DNA from: Pelodera strongyloides
Lineage: Eukaryota; Nematoda; Chromadorea; Rhabditida; Rhabditidae
Length of the DNA stretch: 64,000 nt
NCBI GenBank assembly: GCA_036852015.1
Contig: JAANDG010000010.1
Location: forward strand, 62,001-126,000
Direction: 5' to 3'
Within the stretch, counting starts at the first letter, position 1; the number at the start of each line of letters is the position of its first letter. Under the pieces are notes generated by a model. It was given only the letters and a program-made list of their open reading frames with translations. It ran no database searches and was not told the origin of the DNA. Shown here piece after piece: positions 47,015-59,125 of the stretch. A program made the position numbers and the translations under genes.

Positions 47015-47692
47015 AATACCAAACTGAAATTTTGCAACTTGTCTATATTCATAAACGTTATTTGTTCGATAAACACATGATGAACTATAGAGAACATATA
47101 CCGCGTTTATATGTTGTAGCTGTTTTGACCTGTAACCGTAGTCTGTCTGTTTTCGAACTTCTTGTCTGCTCTTATTATTTGTACGAATTATGTAACGGTT
47201 TCACTTTCGTTTGAACGCCTTGCCACATTGTTGTATATTACTGTTACGTTAACATTTTCCGTGCTTTTACTTGCCCGTTGTTATGCTGTACTGAACTGTT
47301 GAATGTTTTATGTATGCTTTATTAATACAATTTTATTCTCGCTATGTTCCTATCTACGACTTTGGCCAACAGGTGTTTAGCACCTAACACGCTTACCGTA
47401 CTTTGGATAAAAAACAACACTGGTGTGTTGATTTATTGCTCTGGCGGCGTATTGTGTCCTGGTTTGGTGTGCATCCTCTTTTAACTCTCTTTCTCATCCG
47501 TTTATTGTTAGACACGTTTCAGGTAGACAAAATCTCGACTACTGTAGGGGTGGTTTCCGTTCAGCTTTCCATGTCTTGAACGCTCTCTTACGTCTGAACC
47601 TGAACCCTTGAATACACGTGTTGCTTTGATTATTGTTTCAATACCCTTATTTGCTTGTCCTTTTATGTAATTAATAATAATATTTCAGAAAG

Positions 47693-50295
47693 ATGGAAAA
47701 CGACGGCAACACCGATACACCGGCATTCAAGGAGGATGAGCTTCGATCCTTCGAAGTTTGCGTGGCGGACGGTGGGTGTTTTTTTTATGTTACTGTATGT
47801 AGGTCCCATTGGAGAACTACATAAGTTGCCTCCAAGGTACGTCGGGACGCCCTGACTCCTTTAAGAGAGAGCTAAGGTGCGCCCCAACGGCACCACAGAT
47901 GTGCACACCACAGACCTCCAATCTGGAACACTGACGAAACTGCGTGTGCAAGCCGCATGACAACGCCGTTCAAAGTGCATTTGGCAACCGGCAACGTGGT
48001 GGCGCGCAAGTTTCTCGCCGATATCACGCCGCTTGCACGCGAAAAGCCGCAACTTTATGGCGTGCAAACGGCGTGGTTTTCGCGGGCAACCTGCACGCCA
48101 GAACCCAATGGCCATTTTCCACGCCGCATGCACTCCGTAACAATGCCGGCTTTTAACCCTGCACATACGCTAACGTGTCAAGAACTAAGTAAAATAGGCT
48201 TTATTTAGGCGCATCACTTTATGTGAACCCATACTTTCTGGCAGAAATATCGTCCTACTTTCACCAACTCTGCTTCGGTAACTTCAAGGAAACCACAGAC
48301 AAGAAGGTGACCTTCAAGGTGAGTCTGAACTTATATACGGAGATTTTTGTCTTTTAATTCTCTTTTTCTCTTTCTCACTCACTTTTCTTTTTTCTCTCTC
48401 CCTTTTTTTTTTTTTTTTTTTTTTTCTCTCTTTATCTCTATCTCTCACTGTCTTCCACTCTCTGTTGCCTTTCTCTCTTTATTTCCCTCTCCCTCTCTCT
48501 CCTCGATCTCCAGCTGTGCCTGCCTTCACACCAATAATTTTTCCAAAATTAGGATGAAACTGCCGAGTCAATGAAACTCCTCTTTGGAGTTCTTCGCGCC
48601 CGGGACTACGAAATCAAGGAGATTTCTCGTGAGTTTTCACTATATTTCACTGATTCAGTTAAACTGGCTTCCGAGAAGTTTAAAGTTTACAGGCTAATAT
48701 GTCCAACGCCATGTTTCGTCCGTGATTCCATTGAGCTACGATTACGATTTTCAGTGGACAATATTTGTGAGCTGCTTCGTTTGGCGCAGAAGTATGACAT
48801 CCAACTGTTGTACGTCCGTTGTCGCGATTTCATCCGTGAGTTTACGCACAATTAGTTAGCATTTAGTATTGCCCTTTTGCAATTGTGTAATTGTGAAAAC
48901 CACAACCCTTTCTTAACTTAACACATAAATTAGATTAGAAAAAAAACTGCCTACAATTTCGCCGCATACATCGCTATGGATAAGGAACCTCTATTAGTCT
49001 TCGCCAGACACTCGCCTGGTTTGCCGGCGAAAGGGCGGCGCACTACGGGACGAAAATGCGATAATCGACGGAAAAACTGATAGGAAGCGTGCACGGCACT
49101 TTCGCCCAGTATGTGCCAGGTTTTCTTGAAAGGGGGGCTTGCGCTGGCTTGGAACTGGCGAGAGTCCGGTGAAGACTGGGCGAGGTGCACGGCGAGATGT
49201 ACATGTAGTTTTTCGCCGAGCATCATCCGAGATCCGATTTTCATCTGTGTATGCCAAGGGTGCGCCGCCGAGGCGCGTCCATCGACGCAACGCAGTTAAA
49301 ATTATAGTTTTCAACAGTTTTTCCTTTCATTCCAGAACTGAATGTCAAAAAGTTCCGTGTCGATGTTCTCGTCGAAATTCTGGCCACTCTGACTAATTAT
49401 CATATTAGGTAAGTAGTAGATTGGTGAGCCAACTCTTGAGCAACCATTTGGTATTTGGTGAAAGTTTTGGGGATGTTTGTTTTACTTTCACACAAAAGGC
49501 ATCTGCGTTTCTCAGTTTAGTAATGTTTGTCTATACTACAACATGCACCGCCTCGTTATATTACGTGTGTGCTGTTTTACGGCGTAATAATAATTATATT
49601 CAGTTCGTTGGACACCACTAAATGGGATGTCGCTGAAGTGCTGGCTGAAATGGACGTTAGCCATCTCGCGGGGAAAAAGTGGAGCGAGGTATACAAACTA
49701 AGATTTTTAAAACTTGCTTTGATGATGTCGTGCGTGGCCAGACAACAACAAAATTTCCTACAAAAGGTACCAGTACGGATCATATTTATATTTATGCTGC
49801 ATTTCGCTAGTTGCCTTACATTGCACGATCCGCTGATATTATGAATTTGCTACTGAGTAAAAGTTCCTTAAAAAAATACTCTTCACATGAACGAGTAGTT
49901 GCGGAAAGAGTGGTCTATTGCCCGTAGTCACAAAATATACATCACTCCGTTTAGATTAATGACTCTGCGCTGGTTGCCTGCATTATTCACACATCGAGCG
50001 GAACTCTGATAGTGCGTTGTTCAGTACTACGCATTATATCAAAACGACAACGAGTTCTGGTACCCAAACCTGCCAGATTTGCACGGTAAGACGTTGAAAG
50101 ATCCCTTATGTATGTTAGTGGATGATTCCTTATTCTTTAAAGAGATTATTCCGTTTCCTATGTACTTCTGTTTAGGGCTACACGGCGCGAAATGCGTGCG
50201 AAAAATGCAAGCAGTACGTCTGCCCCAATTGTGTGTCACAGAATTGCAAGAAGAAAATTTCGAAGAATAAAATTGACCGCACATTTTTCCTCTAA
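47693..50295 (+). CDS. BTB-domain protein with cysteine cluster, gene 2 of 4, one-base frameshift in exon 7
   Basis: Exons 47693-47771, 48209-48318, 48553-48628, 48755-48835, 49336-49408, 49604-49688, 49955-50085 and 50176-50295. The first six keep frame and encode the BTB and helical parts (LYVNPYFLAEISS, LLFGVLRARDYEIKE, STHLAGKKWSE region). Exon 7 is 131 bases; its paralogues have lengths divisible by 3. Alignment to genes 3 and 4 puts a single missing base at about 49996-49998 (ATCGAGCGG here, ATCGATGAGG in gene 4). Past that point the other frame still reads the family sequence, including CQICT joined to GYTARNACEKCKQYVC and PNCVSQNC. So either the tail is lost in this copy or the sequence has an error. 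The ATG lies 4 bases after ATATTTCAG. A polyadenylation signal AATAAA is at 50980. Confidence 0.72.
47865..48170. other. GC-rich block in BTB gene 2 intron 1
   Basis: A GC-rich stretch with partly palindromic words (ATGACAACGCCGTTC, GGCGTGCAAACGGCGTGG). Overlapping open frames on both strands have no family resemblance. Confidence 0.5.
48345..48520. repeat. CT/T-rich low-complexity tract in BTB gene 2 intron 2
   Basis: TCTCTTTT-rich sequence with a T run of about 24 bases; no coding signal. Confidence 0.9.
48990..49300. other. GC-rich island in BTB gene 2 intron 4
   Basis: A GC-rich block (GCCGGCGAAAGGGCGGCGC, GGGCGAGGTGCACGGCGAG, GGGTGCGCCGCCGAGGCG) between exon 4 and exon 5, the position occupied by GC-rich blocks in the other BTB genes. 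Confidence 0.6.
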
Positions 50296-50387
50296 TTTCG
50301 TTCGTTCGATGTAAGCGGTTGTCTGCATCCTTGCCATTTTCCAAATTATGTTTTACATTGATGTAAGTTGAACTATCTTGTCTTCGC

Positions 50388-50852
50388 TTAAAGGGACAGG
50401 CCCATCAAAGTAAACCTATATTTACGATTTCGTCTTAATTTTTATTAAAAGTGTTTATTACAATATATGCAAACCAAATTTTATCGACATTCACCCCGGG
50501 GAACTTTTCCCGACAAGCGCATCCGCAAATGTATACCGTTGCCTGGCCCTTCCTCTCGTTGTCTATCCGCTCTGGTTGTCTGCGCTCTCGGTTTTTTTCT
50601 CTGGTACCTCTTTATTGAGCATACTCTCTCATGCGTAATTTTGCAACTGTTTTATAACATACGCGAAGTAAAATAATTATTAGGACTAAATTGATGCAAC
50701 TACGGTACCCTTATAAGTTGGGCTCGTCGTAAAAAAGTTCCCCGGTGTGAATGTGGATAAAAATTAGTGTGTATATATTGTAATAAACGCTGCTAATAAA
50801 AAATAACATGAAATCGTAAATATATGTTTATTTTGATGGGCCTGTCCCTTTA
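50388..50852. mobile_element. TTAA MITE, family 3, downstream of BTB gene 2
   Basis: Ends TTAAAGGGACAGGCCCATC and GATGGGCCTGTCCCTTTAA, 465 bp. The arms share TATATTTACGATTTCGTCTT and TGTTTATTACAATATATGCA with family 3 at 23240. Confidence 0.88.
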
Positions 50853-51199
50853 ACATTCGGCACTTTTATGTGAACACTTTACAGTTGTTATTTCTTGTTG
50901 TTACTTATAGTATTTCATGTTTTACCTGCTTCTTGTTGTGTTATACTTGACTGTTGAACTTTTGAATGTATGATCTGTTAATAAATTGTATTCTCGAGTT
51001 CCTAACTATGGCATTTTCAAACACAGTTAGGCGAAACGCCGCGGCTCGAACGCACCTAGGGACCCAGGGCTGAAACGAGTTATGTGGCAAAAACATGGCG
51101 CACTTTGTATATGTTTTGGTAAATCACTATATCACTATGACGAAAGTCCCTCGCATTCTCCTTCAAAGTTGTCGTCATAAAAAGTATAAGAATTTAGTT

Positions 51200-52420
51200 A
51201 GCATTCTGTGGAGTTGACATTTACAAAATGATCTGGCCTCTTTCTAAAAGATGCGAATATGTTTGCGCCGAGTGACAGCAATTCATATTAGTTAACTGGC
51301 TATCAGTTGAGTACTGTAGTACATCTATAAGACAGCACGGAAAAGCGGCAGCATCAATTTTGCAAATTAGAAGCTACCGGCTGAGCTCGAGCGTTTTCAT
51401 CCTTTGGCTTTCCATGAAGCGGAGACTAGCGGCTGTGGCGAATCGAGAGAAACGTGCGCGTGGGTGTGTGCGGCGACAGAAAACTGTGCGCCCGGGCGTA
51501 GCCGCCCACACAAGATGGCCCAGGGAGAACAGCGCAAACGGCCTGAAGATGGCGAAAACGACCTGTACGTCCACTTGGTTAAAAACCGAAACCGAGTGTG
51601 GCGCACTCGTCGCGCATGGCCCCTACCGCTAAACATCGTGTGTTCGCGAAAATGTTAGGAGCTAATCAGCGTTGTTAGCGCATTGCTCTAAAAAGTTAGG
51701 CTTAGTTAGTCCAGTCCAAACCCGACTTTTTCAGTTTCCACCCTGATTTTATCGAAATACAGTAGTTCAGCTGTTGAATTCCTGAGAAATATAGCGACTA
51801 GTGACTAGCCCAAGACAACAACATTCTAAACCAAAAAGAGCTAGCTTACAACGCGAGCTAGCTCTTATTGTTCCCAAATCAATCCAAACTATCTTAGCTG
51901 AGATCGCTGCTTTGTGTAATTTTTTTTGCTTTTTGTAGAACACAGTTTTTTCGACATGATATGACAAGTTGATTTAAAAAAAAATCCATTAATGATTTCT
52001 GAGTGTCTTTAAAATAAATTCTTATCTTTGTTAATAATCAGCGGCGCTTCGGCATAAGGCAGCTCTGTGTTGAGAGCGTGGCAATAGAGATATTTGCCTC
52101 GTTTTTTATTGTGCTTCCTTTTATCTGTACCTGTCGCTTTGTCTTTCACATAAAACGGTTCCTATATAAAAACTTTCTACAACTTTAAACAACAAATAAA
52201 AAGAAACTACAGGGTCGAGCTCATAGTAGGTTTTTCCTAGATTTTTCCTGTGTCGAAAGAATTTCGGAAAATTTACAGTGAAAGTCGCATTCAATTACAA
52301 TATCGCCCATTTTCTATGCGTTTTTTAATAATACTCTTGAATTGCAAAGGTCGAAAACTGTGTCGCGGACATATATGAAACATTTTGTACTACTACAATT
52401 TACAATGTATCGTTTGCTTA
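51200..52420. repeat. Upstream block of BTB gene 3, duplicated at 57740-59100
   Basis: The two blocks share long stretches in the same order: TTAGCATTCTGTGGAGTTGA, the GC-rich part CCGCCCACACAAGATGGCCC, CCAAAAAGAGCTAGCT, TTTTTCGACATGA, CAATAATCAG...GGCGCTTCGGCATAA and GCGTTTTTTAATAATACTCT. This marks a segmental tandem duplication of BTB gene 3 or 4 with its promoter. The open frames in the GC-rich part are shared but shift frame between copies, so they are probably not genes. Confidence 0.85.
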
Positions 52421-52481
52421 GTTGGTTTGTCGTGTCCAGTTTTTACAGGCAACCTACTATAGTGACTGTTGTTTCAGAAAG

Positions 52482-55400
52482 ATGAGTAAGGCTAAGAACG
52501 AAGAACATATGTTCACGAAAACAGATCTTCGATGCTTTGAATTTCGCGTTGCGAATGGTGAGGTTTGCGTCTTCCGTCCATTTTGGGGCTATGTATGTAT
52601 ATATACAATTTCATCGCCGTTCGGCCATGATCGAATTTCACCTTCGAATTAGCATACTGTGTTTTAGAGGCATTATGATTAGAAAGTCTTGTTATTATTA
52701 TTATTATTCTTATTATTAACTCTTTATTGCAAAAAAGTGCACAAAATTATGTAGAACCAATACAGAGAGATAAACACTCACAGGCTAGACACGTTTAAGA
52801 GGTCTAGCTACTTATGTGGTGCTAATACAATATATATATATAAATATGATGCAAATTTCAAAGAAGCAAATGTCGTTACAAGGTAGTCGAATTTTATGAT
52901 AATTAATGAATCACCTAGGTCGTGGAAACATAAACTGTTCAAACATGTCACGGAGTTCTCTTACATCATCTTTAAGACCAGCACAATGACGAACAGGGGG
53001 TTCGTAAGCATCAAAAACATGAACAGCAGGATCATTTAATTGATCAACATTATAGGTAGCCTGGGGAGAGGGGGAGGGCAATTGCGTGCCATTTTCCTCG
53101 CGGGGATTTTCAATTACCGGTGGTGTCTTGGGCTGTTCTGGCTCACACGAGGTCACCATTGGTTGATCCTTGATCTCTGCTTGTTCTCGTGCTGCTTGTC
53201 TGCGGAGGAAGCCTTCTCGGCGTTGTTGAGCTGTCTCAGCACGACGAACAATGATGTGGGCCAATTCCGGAATCTTCTTGAGCTTCTCATACAACTCCTT
53301 AAAATATGGGACACGGAACCAGAGTTCATTGAGCATAAAATAGGGCGCTTTTGGTTATGGGTTTTGCCTAGCCGGCCACAACATGAAAGGAATCGGGTGA
53401 GTAATTGCATACAGATAGGATTTGCAAGCTATATCAAAATCTGTACTCACCCGATTTCCTTCCTCCACGTTGAGAATGACGAATTGATTGCGTAGATCAT
53501 TCCTTCGAAAAGCTTCAGCAATTTCGTCACGAATAAATAATTTCAAATCGGAGAATAGGTCGGTGATAGTTGAAATAATCTGGCGGTTGGCGAATTGAGG
53601 ACGGGAAGTTGGGGTTTGGTGGGAAATATGAACAGTTGGGGGTCGATTTCCATTATGTGTGGCAGGGGTGGTAGAGAGCGACCGCTCACCGCCGGGTCAA
53701 TCGGTGCAAATGTGTTATTGACACGCACGCTATTAGTAAATGCAACGTGAATTTCGTAACTAAAGTTAAAGGATCGCAGTCACTTCAATTTCGCATTTTT
53801 ACTTCACTTATCAATAAATATAAAAAGATACTTAGAAAAATACCTTTCCAATACCGATTTACGGAACATTTATCACAGGGAAAGAAATCCCTTGTGTTGA
53901 GTTCTGATTTTTGACAAAATGGGGTGTTTTCTAAATCGCAACGGGACTTGGCAGGTTGCCAATGATGACAAAACAAAGAAAAACCGGGGAAGAGGGAAAG
54001 TGTTTGCTCTACTGTCTCAGTTGTCGTTGTCATACTGTACGTAATTAGAACGCAACCGAGGGGATTTCTTTCCCTGGGTTAATTTTTCAGTAAATTGACA
54101 CCGGAATGGTATTTTTCTAGGTGCTTTTTCATGTTTATGGATAATTGAAGTAAAAAGGCGAATTTGAAGTGACTGTGATCCTTTAATCGTTTAGGTAAAA
54201 GTTTTTTCGTGAACCCATACTTTCTGGCGGAAATTTCGCCGTACTTCCATAATCTATGCTTTGGCGCTTTCAAAGAATCTGCAGAAAAAAGTGCGACCTT
54301 TCCTGTAAGTTGCATTCGATATTTTTTTTATCAGTCTGCTATGATTCAGTCACAATCTCGATCTTGGAAAAAATTAAAAGCAAAATACAGTATGAAATAG
54401 CTTGTAAATATGATATAGTGTATTTTGCGGAGTCGCTAGTACATTAAAGGTTTTCCATACCCAAGCAACATTAGCTGATTTCGTTTTTTTTTGTAAGTGA
54501 CGGTTCACTGTTTTATTCGTGACCAGTCCATTTGTTAACCTCTTGGTGAGCATGTGGTGGCCACTCTTCATTGAAAATCGAGTCCTATCTATAATGCGTT
54601 TTTTCATGTTTTAAGGACGAAACAACCGATTCGATGAAACTTCTCTTTGGAATCCTCCGAGTGCGTGACTTTCAACCCAAGGACATCACATGTGAGTACT
54701 TTTTATTTTATTACATCGATAAAGAGGGTTGTAAGCATCAGAGTTGCAACATGACATGTTTTCATGCGTCCCATCCGGAGTTAGTCACCCCCTCCTTAGT
54801 TTCGATTTCACATCAAGTCTTCTTGGGACCATCATTACTTACGGAAAGCATCCTGTGGCCGTATGCACGAACAGCGGAAACCTCCCTAGGTGGGAGAATT
54901 TGTCACTGCGTGTCTCCGACTTGCGTGATCCCTCCCTTTCTCTCACCTACCACTGGGAGGCTGGGAGCATATTCCCGACGTTCGTGCATATGGGGACATG
55001 GCCACTGGTGCAGGGTACATTGAATACTTTATTCTCATCGAGGGAAAGAACAAAAGCGATTTTATCCCATTCAACAGTAAGTAATACTATTCTCCTCGTG
55101 TTGACTTTTTTTTTCACCGAAATTTCAGTTGACAACATTTGTGAGTTGCTCCGTTTGGCGCAGAAGTTCGACATACAACTGTTGTACGTCCGTTGTTGTG
55201 ATTTCGTCCGTAAGTTTGTTTAATATAAAACAGTCTGCTGAAAATACAAGATGAAAAATTCTCCTACTACTACATGCGAATCTTCATGGGCTTGATTTTA
55301 TATTTATACATAGTTTTTGCAACTATAAATGCATGCAAAGCAATAACTGAGAGTGACGAAAATCCGCATCACCAATCGGGGCGGTGCTCCCCCTCTAGGT

Positions 55401-56945
55401 GTGCGGGCGGTGCACCACCGGTGCGCACTCCAGTTGCTGAACGACATCTGTCGAGCGCGTCCTCCTGTGGACTCCCGATGCACACGAAACTTATGGTTAG
55501 ATGGGATTTGTGCGCAGCGATGACGCGCAGTTTCATGTTGAACGGGCACAACTACGGGTGCGTCCCGTGCGGCGCGTCTTATAAATTTACATCAATTGAA
55601 GCAATTCCAGAGTATTCTTGCAGAACTGAACGTGAATAAGTTTCCAGTCAACGTGCTCATCAATATCCTTGCCACTGTGACCCATTATGGAATAGAGTAG
55701 GAATTAGCTTTTGCCTGGACCGATCAATAAATTGGAGACGCCCCTTTGTCTGCATCATAAAAATATTGATTTTCTTCAATAGACATTTTAATTCAATCGA
55801 TACGTTCTCCAGTTCATTGGATTCGACTAAATGGGCAATTGCTGAAGTGTTGGCTGGACTGAACATTAGCAAATTATCGAGTGAGAACTGGAGTGAGGTA
55901 AGCTATGCGCTGTTATACGAAAGTTTAACTCTACTATGACCAGATGGCATCTTATTATGTAAATCAAGAAAGTTCCTGTTTGTGCGGTACACGAGATGCA
56001 TGTTTTTGGTGTTTCATATAATGTGTCCAATTGCAAGTGCGCATCCATTTCCGGAAATTTCTCCAACTCGAGCGTCCTAACTGTGATGCAATCGTTTAGG
56101 TTAATGACTCGGCGCTGGTCGCCTGTATTATCCACACATCTATGAGGAACTCTGACAGCCTTTTGACGAGCACCACGCACCATGCTAAAGTTGCTACTAC
56201 TGCGCGACGAAACAACTTTGTCCTCTATGATGATGATGAAGACGGGAATAATTGTTCAATGTGCGGAGTATGTTCTTTTGTCTTTTTTTCTTTGAAAGAT
56301 CCAAGGGTTCGGCTCTCGAGAACTTCATATTTTTGTATTTTTTTCCACATTATTTCGGCTCGCCAAACGACTTTACACGTGGAAACTGAATTACATAAGT
56401 ATAGCAATTATAATCTACCAAGAAAACCGTATTCGCAGCACCGCGCCTTTTCTATTTCTAGATATGCTCCATTATTTGACATATTGCGTGCATATTATCG
56501 ATTGTGTAAAAATGGCAAATTTATAATGACGGCATCCCTTTAAAGCGAAATACCGGCCGGTATTGGAAATCGAGTGTACCAGCATTCTTGTGCAGCTCAT
56601 GCAAATGAACATATATTAAAATAAAAAATCGAGCGAAATACGAGCAACGTTGCATAAATACGTAGAAATTCAGCTGTCCACGACGCGTTTCAAATACCGG
56701 CCGGTATTTCGCTTTAAAAGAAGTTGTTTGTAGTTTGGAAGTTGAGGCAACGGCGCCATGATGTCTCTAGACTAATACGTATACTTATTCGAATTTATTA
56801 GTATTATGCGCATCCCAGTTATTTTCAGAGTTACACGGATTCCGAGTGCGAAAAATGCTCACGATTCGTATGCAAACAGTGTATGGCAAAGAAGTGCGGC
56901 AGCCTACTTCCAAAGCATAAGATTGATTGTAAACTTTTCCATTAA
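52482..56945 (+). CDS. BTB-domain protein with C-terminal cysteine cluster, gene 3 of 4
   Basis: Exons 52482-52557, 54195-54304, 54616-54691, 55129-55209, 55624-55696, 55813-55897, 56100-56267 and 56829-56945, in phase, 261 residues. The BTB part reads FTKTDLRCFEFRVANG, SFFVNPYFLAEISPYFHNL and [19 protein letters not shown]. The middle part has [18 protein letters not shown] and [14 protein letters not shown]. An Asp/Glu run (YDDDEDG) precedes CSMC, then 7 residues, CEKC-SRFV-C-KQ-C-MAKK-C. It is very close to gene 4 (tandem duplication). The ATG lies 4 bases after TTGTTTCAG. Intron 1 carries two insertions absent from gene 4: a retroposed element at 52701-53712 and a TTAA MITE at 53766-54186. 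No coding damage is seen. Confidence 0.82.
52701..53712 (-). mobile_element. Retroposed insertion with (TAA)n tail and an unclassified ORF, in BTB gene 3 intron 1
   Basis: Compared with intron 1 of gene 4, about 1.0 kb is inserted here. TGTTATT flanks both sides (52694-52700 and 53712-53718) and occurs once in gene 4, so it is a 7-bp target duplication. On the minus strand the insert ends with AATAAAGAG and a (TAA)n-rich tail, which means reverse transcription. It encodes, in two frames separated near 53340, a charged protein: FSDLKLFIRDEIAEAFRRND, then YFKELYEKLKKIPELAHIIV, an RRAETAQQRREGFLRRQAAR coiled part, a Pro-rich linker and DDVRELRDMFEQFM at the end (stop at 52911). A GTGAGT...GGCTAG interval could be an intron. 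I do not recognise the family; it could be a retroelement ORF1 or a retrocopied host gene. Confidence 0.65.
53766..54186. mobile_element. TTAA MITE, family 5 (AGGATCGCAGTCAC), with a paralogous empty site
   Basis: A 421-bp element with ends TTAAAGGATCGCAGTCAC and GTGACTGTGATCCTTTAA, palindromic at the ends (ACTTCAATTTCGC against GCGAATTTGAAGT). In gene 4 the same place reads AAGTTAATCGTTTAG with one TTAA. It ends 8 bases before the acceptor of exon 2. Confidence 0.93.
54870..55010. repeat. Dispersed repeat shared with GT92 intron 10
   Basis: GCGTGATCCCTCCCTTTCTC and GGAGGCTGGGAGCATATTCC match 11500-11550. It lies in BTB gene 3 intron 3; a shorter trace is in gene 4. Confidence 0.55.
55370..55578. 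other. GC-rich island in BTB gene 3 intron 4
   Basis: A GC-rich block (GGGGCGGTGCTCCCCCTC, GTGCGGGCGGTGCACCACC, TGCGTCCCGTGCGGCGCG) just before exon 5. It is homologous to 61085-61320 in gene 4. Confidence 0.7.
56539..56717. mobile_element. TTAA MITE, family 1, in BTB gene 3 intron 7
   Basis: Ends TTAAAGCGAAATACCGG and CCGGTATTTCGCTTTAA, 179 bp, perfect TTAA on both sides. It lies between the two exons that encode the cysteine cluster and is absent from gene 4. Confidence 0.9.
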
Positions 56946-57739
56946 TCTTTGCATTTGAATATACAGACTGACAGACGACGAGGTGCTTTGCTTATATGTG
57001 GAAGTATCGAAAAATAAGCGATATCTTATTAAAGGAGAAAGTGTTTACTTTTCTGTTTGTGTGGACGAAACGAAAATTAGAGTATTTAAAGGCTACAAAA
57101 CGAAAGCCGGAGCCCAGTCGTGAGCAAGTGAAATCGAATATTATTTCATTTATTTTCAAGATACGTTGCAAACGTTGTTCATTGTTCCTGCATTTCAAAC
57201 TTTAAAAGTCACCTCAGGCGGCGATAGCTGTCTGGTAATATCATAAATTAGTGCCGTAACTTGTCTTACACTGGGGTCTATGGCTGTCACAGTATTGCTT
57301 CGTACGTGCTATTATATATTCGACCTGGAACAGTATTTATTAGCTAAGCATCCTTTTGAGTTTTTATCGTGTTTTGTTTTGTTTTTATTCTTCGCTAATA
57401 AATTCGTGTACTTACTGTGTTTGTCCTTATATATGCAGCTTTTCACACAGGAAAACACTGACTCACTTGTGCGTAACACACGCTGCGAAAAAATGGCGAA
57501 TTTCTTTCAAGGGGCGCGGTAGGCGCACTACGGTACGCGATCTGAAATTTTACCGTGAGCATGAGAATGATAATTGTGTTCACTACCTATCGTAACCAGA
57601 GTTGAGCCGTAAGCGGCTAGGTGCTAGGTTGTTTAGTCGGCGCAATTACACTGCCCACCAATTTTCTACCGACTACACTACTAAATCATGACGAAGATCC
57701 CTCTTATTCTTCTTCATGCCTACAAGGTATACGAATTTA

Positions 57740-59100
57740 GTTAGCATTCTGTGGAGTTGACATTTACAGAATTCGCTGGCCTCTTTCTAAAAGATGCGAA
57801 TATGTATATGTTTGCGCCGAGTGACAGAAATTCATATTAGTTAACTGGTTAAGGATTAGGAATGATATCAAGGCGGAGGTTAGCGGCTGTGGCAACTCGA
57901 GAGAAACAGGCGCGTGGGTGTGTGTGGCGAGAAAACTGTGCGCCCGGGCGCAGCCGCCCACCCAAGATGGCCCAGGGAGAACAGCGCAAACGACCTGAAG
58001 ATGGAGGCCGTATGTCCACTTTGTTAAAAACAGAAAACTATGGTGGCGCACTCGTCGCACATGGCTCCTACGGCTAATCAACTTTGTTAGCGCAAATTGC
58101 CGTTACAACCAAGGCTAGCCCTGTCTTGTTGTAAACGAATATGTGTATGTAAATGTATGTTATGTGTTGTGGTGTGATAAGAATAGTACAAACACCAATA
58201 CGGACACATCTTTATGCCACATGATAGTAGGTGGACATAAGGCACGACTGAGGAGCTGGGGAGGCGGCTGCTCATCAATAGGATAGTAAGAGAGAGAGCA
58301 GCGTCCTAGAGAAACATATGACATGTCAAGGTCGTGTTGCTATAGAGAGTGTAATAATTATATTAGCCAACACGACCGTTACATTGCTCTAAAAGGGCCT
58401 AGCCCAGCCCCTCACTTTTCCAATTTCGGCCCTGATATTATTGAAATACAGTAAGTCCGATGTTGAATTCCTGAGAAATATAGTGATTTGCACAAGAAAA
58501 CAACATTATAAACCAAAAAGAGCTAGCTCTGCTTATTTCCAAATAAGCATATCCAAACTATCGCTGAGATCTCTGCTTTTTGTAGATGGAAGGACCCACA
58601 GTTTTTTCGACATGAGATGACAATTGGATTTTAAAAAATCCAACATTTTTTTTTGTTGCGCCTTTAAACTAGCACTAATTTCTTATCTTTGTCAATAATC
58701 AGTGGCGCTTCGGCATAAGCCTGGTTTGTGTGGAGTCCGTGGCAATAGAGATAATTTTTGGTCCCGTTTTTTTTTTATATTTCCTTTTAGCTGTATCGGC
58801 CGCTTTGTCTTTCACAGAAAACTGTTCCTCTATAAAAAAACTTTCTACAACTTTAAACAACAAATCAAAAGAAACTACATGGTCGAGCTCGCAGTTGATT
58901 TTTTTCCCTAGATTTTTCTTATATCGAAAGACTGATTTCGGAAAATTCGCGTTCAATTACAATATCGTCCATTTTCTATGCGTTTTTTAATAATACTCTT
59001 GAATTTCAAAGGTCGAAAACTGTTTTGCAGACATATATGGAACATGGTTGTACTACAATGTATCGTTAGCTTAGTTGGTTTGTCGCGTCCAGTTTTTACA
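57740..59100. repeat. Upstream block of BTB gene 4, duplicate of 51200-52420
   Basis: See the block at 51200 for shared stretches. This copy has its own insert of about 0.3 kb near 58100-58390 (GTTGTGGTGTGATAAGAATA and neighbours) and small indels. Confidence 0.85.
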
Positions 59101-59125
59101 GGCATCCTACTGTTGTTTCAGAAGT

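Noticed and set aside
51360..51658. GC-rich open frames upstream of BTB gene 3
   Set aside because: The homologous block at 57862-58077 has indels that change the frame, so there is no sign of coding constraint.
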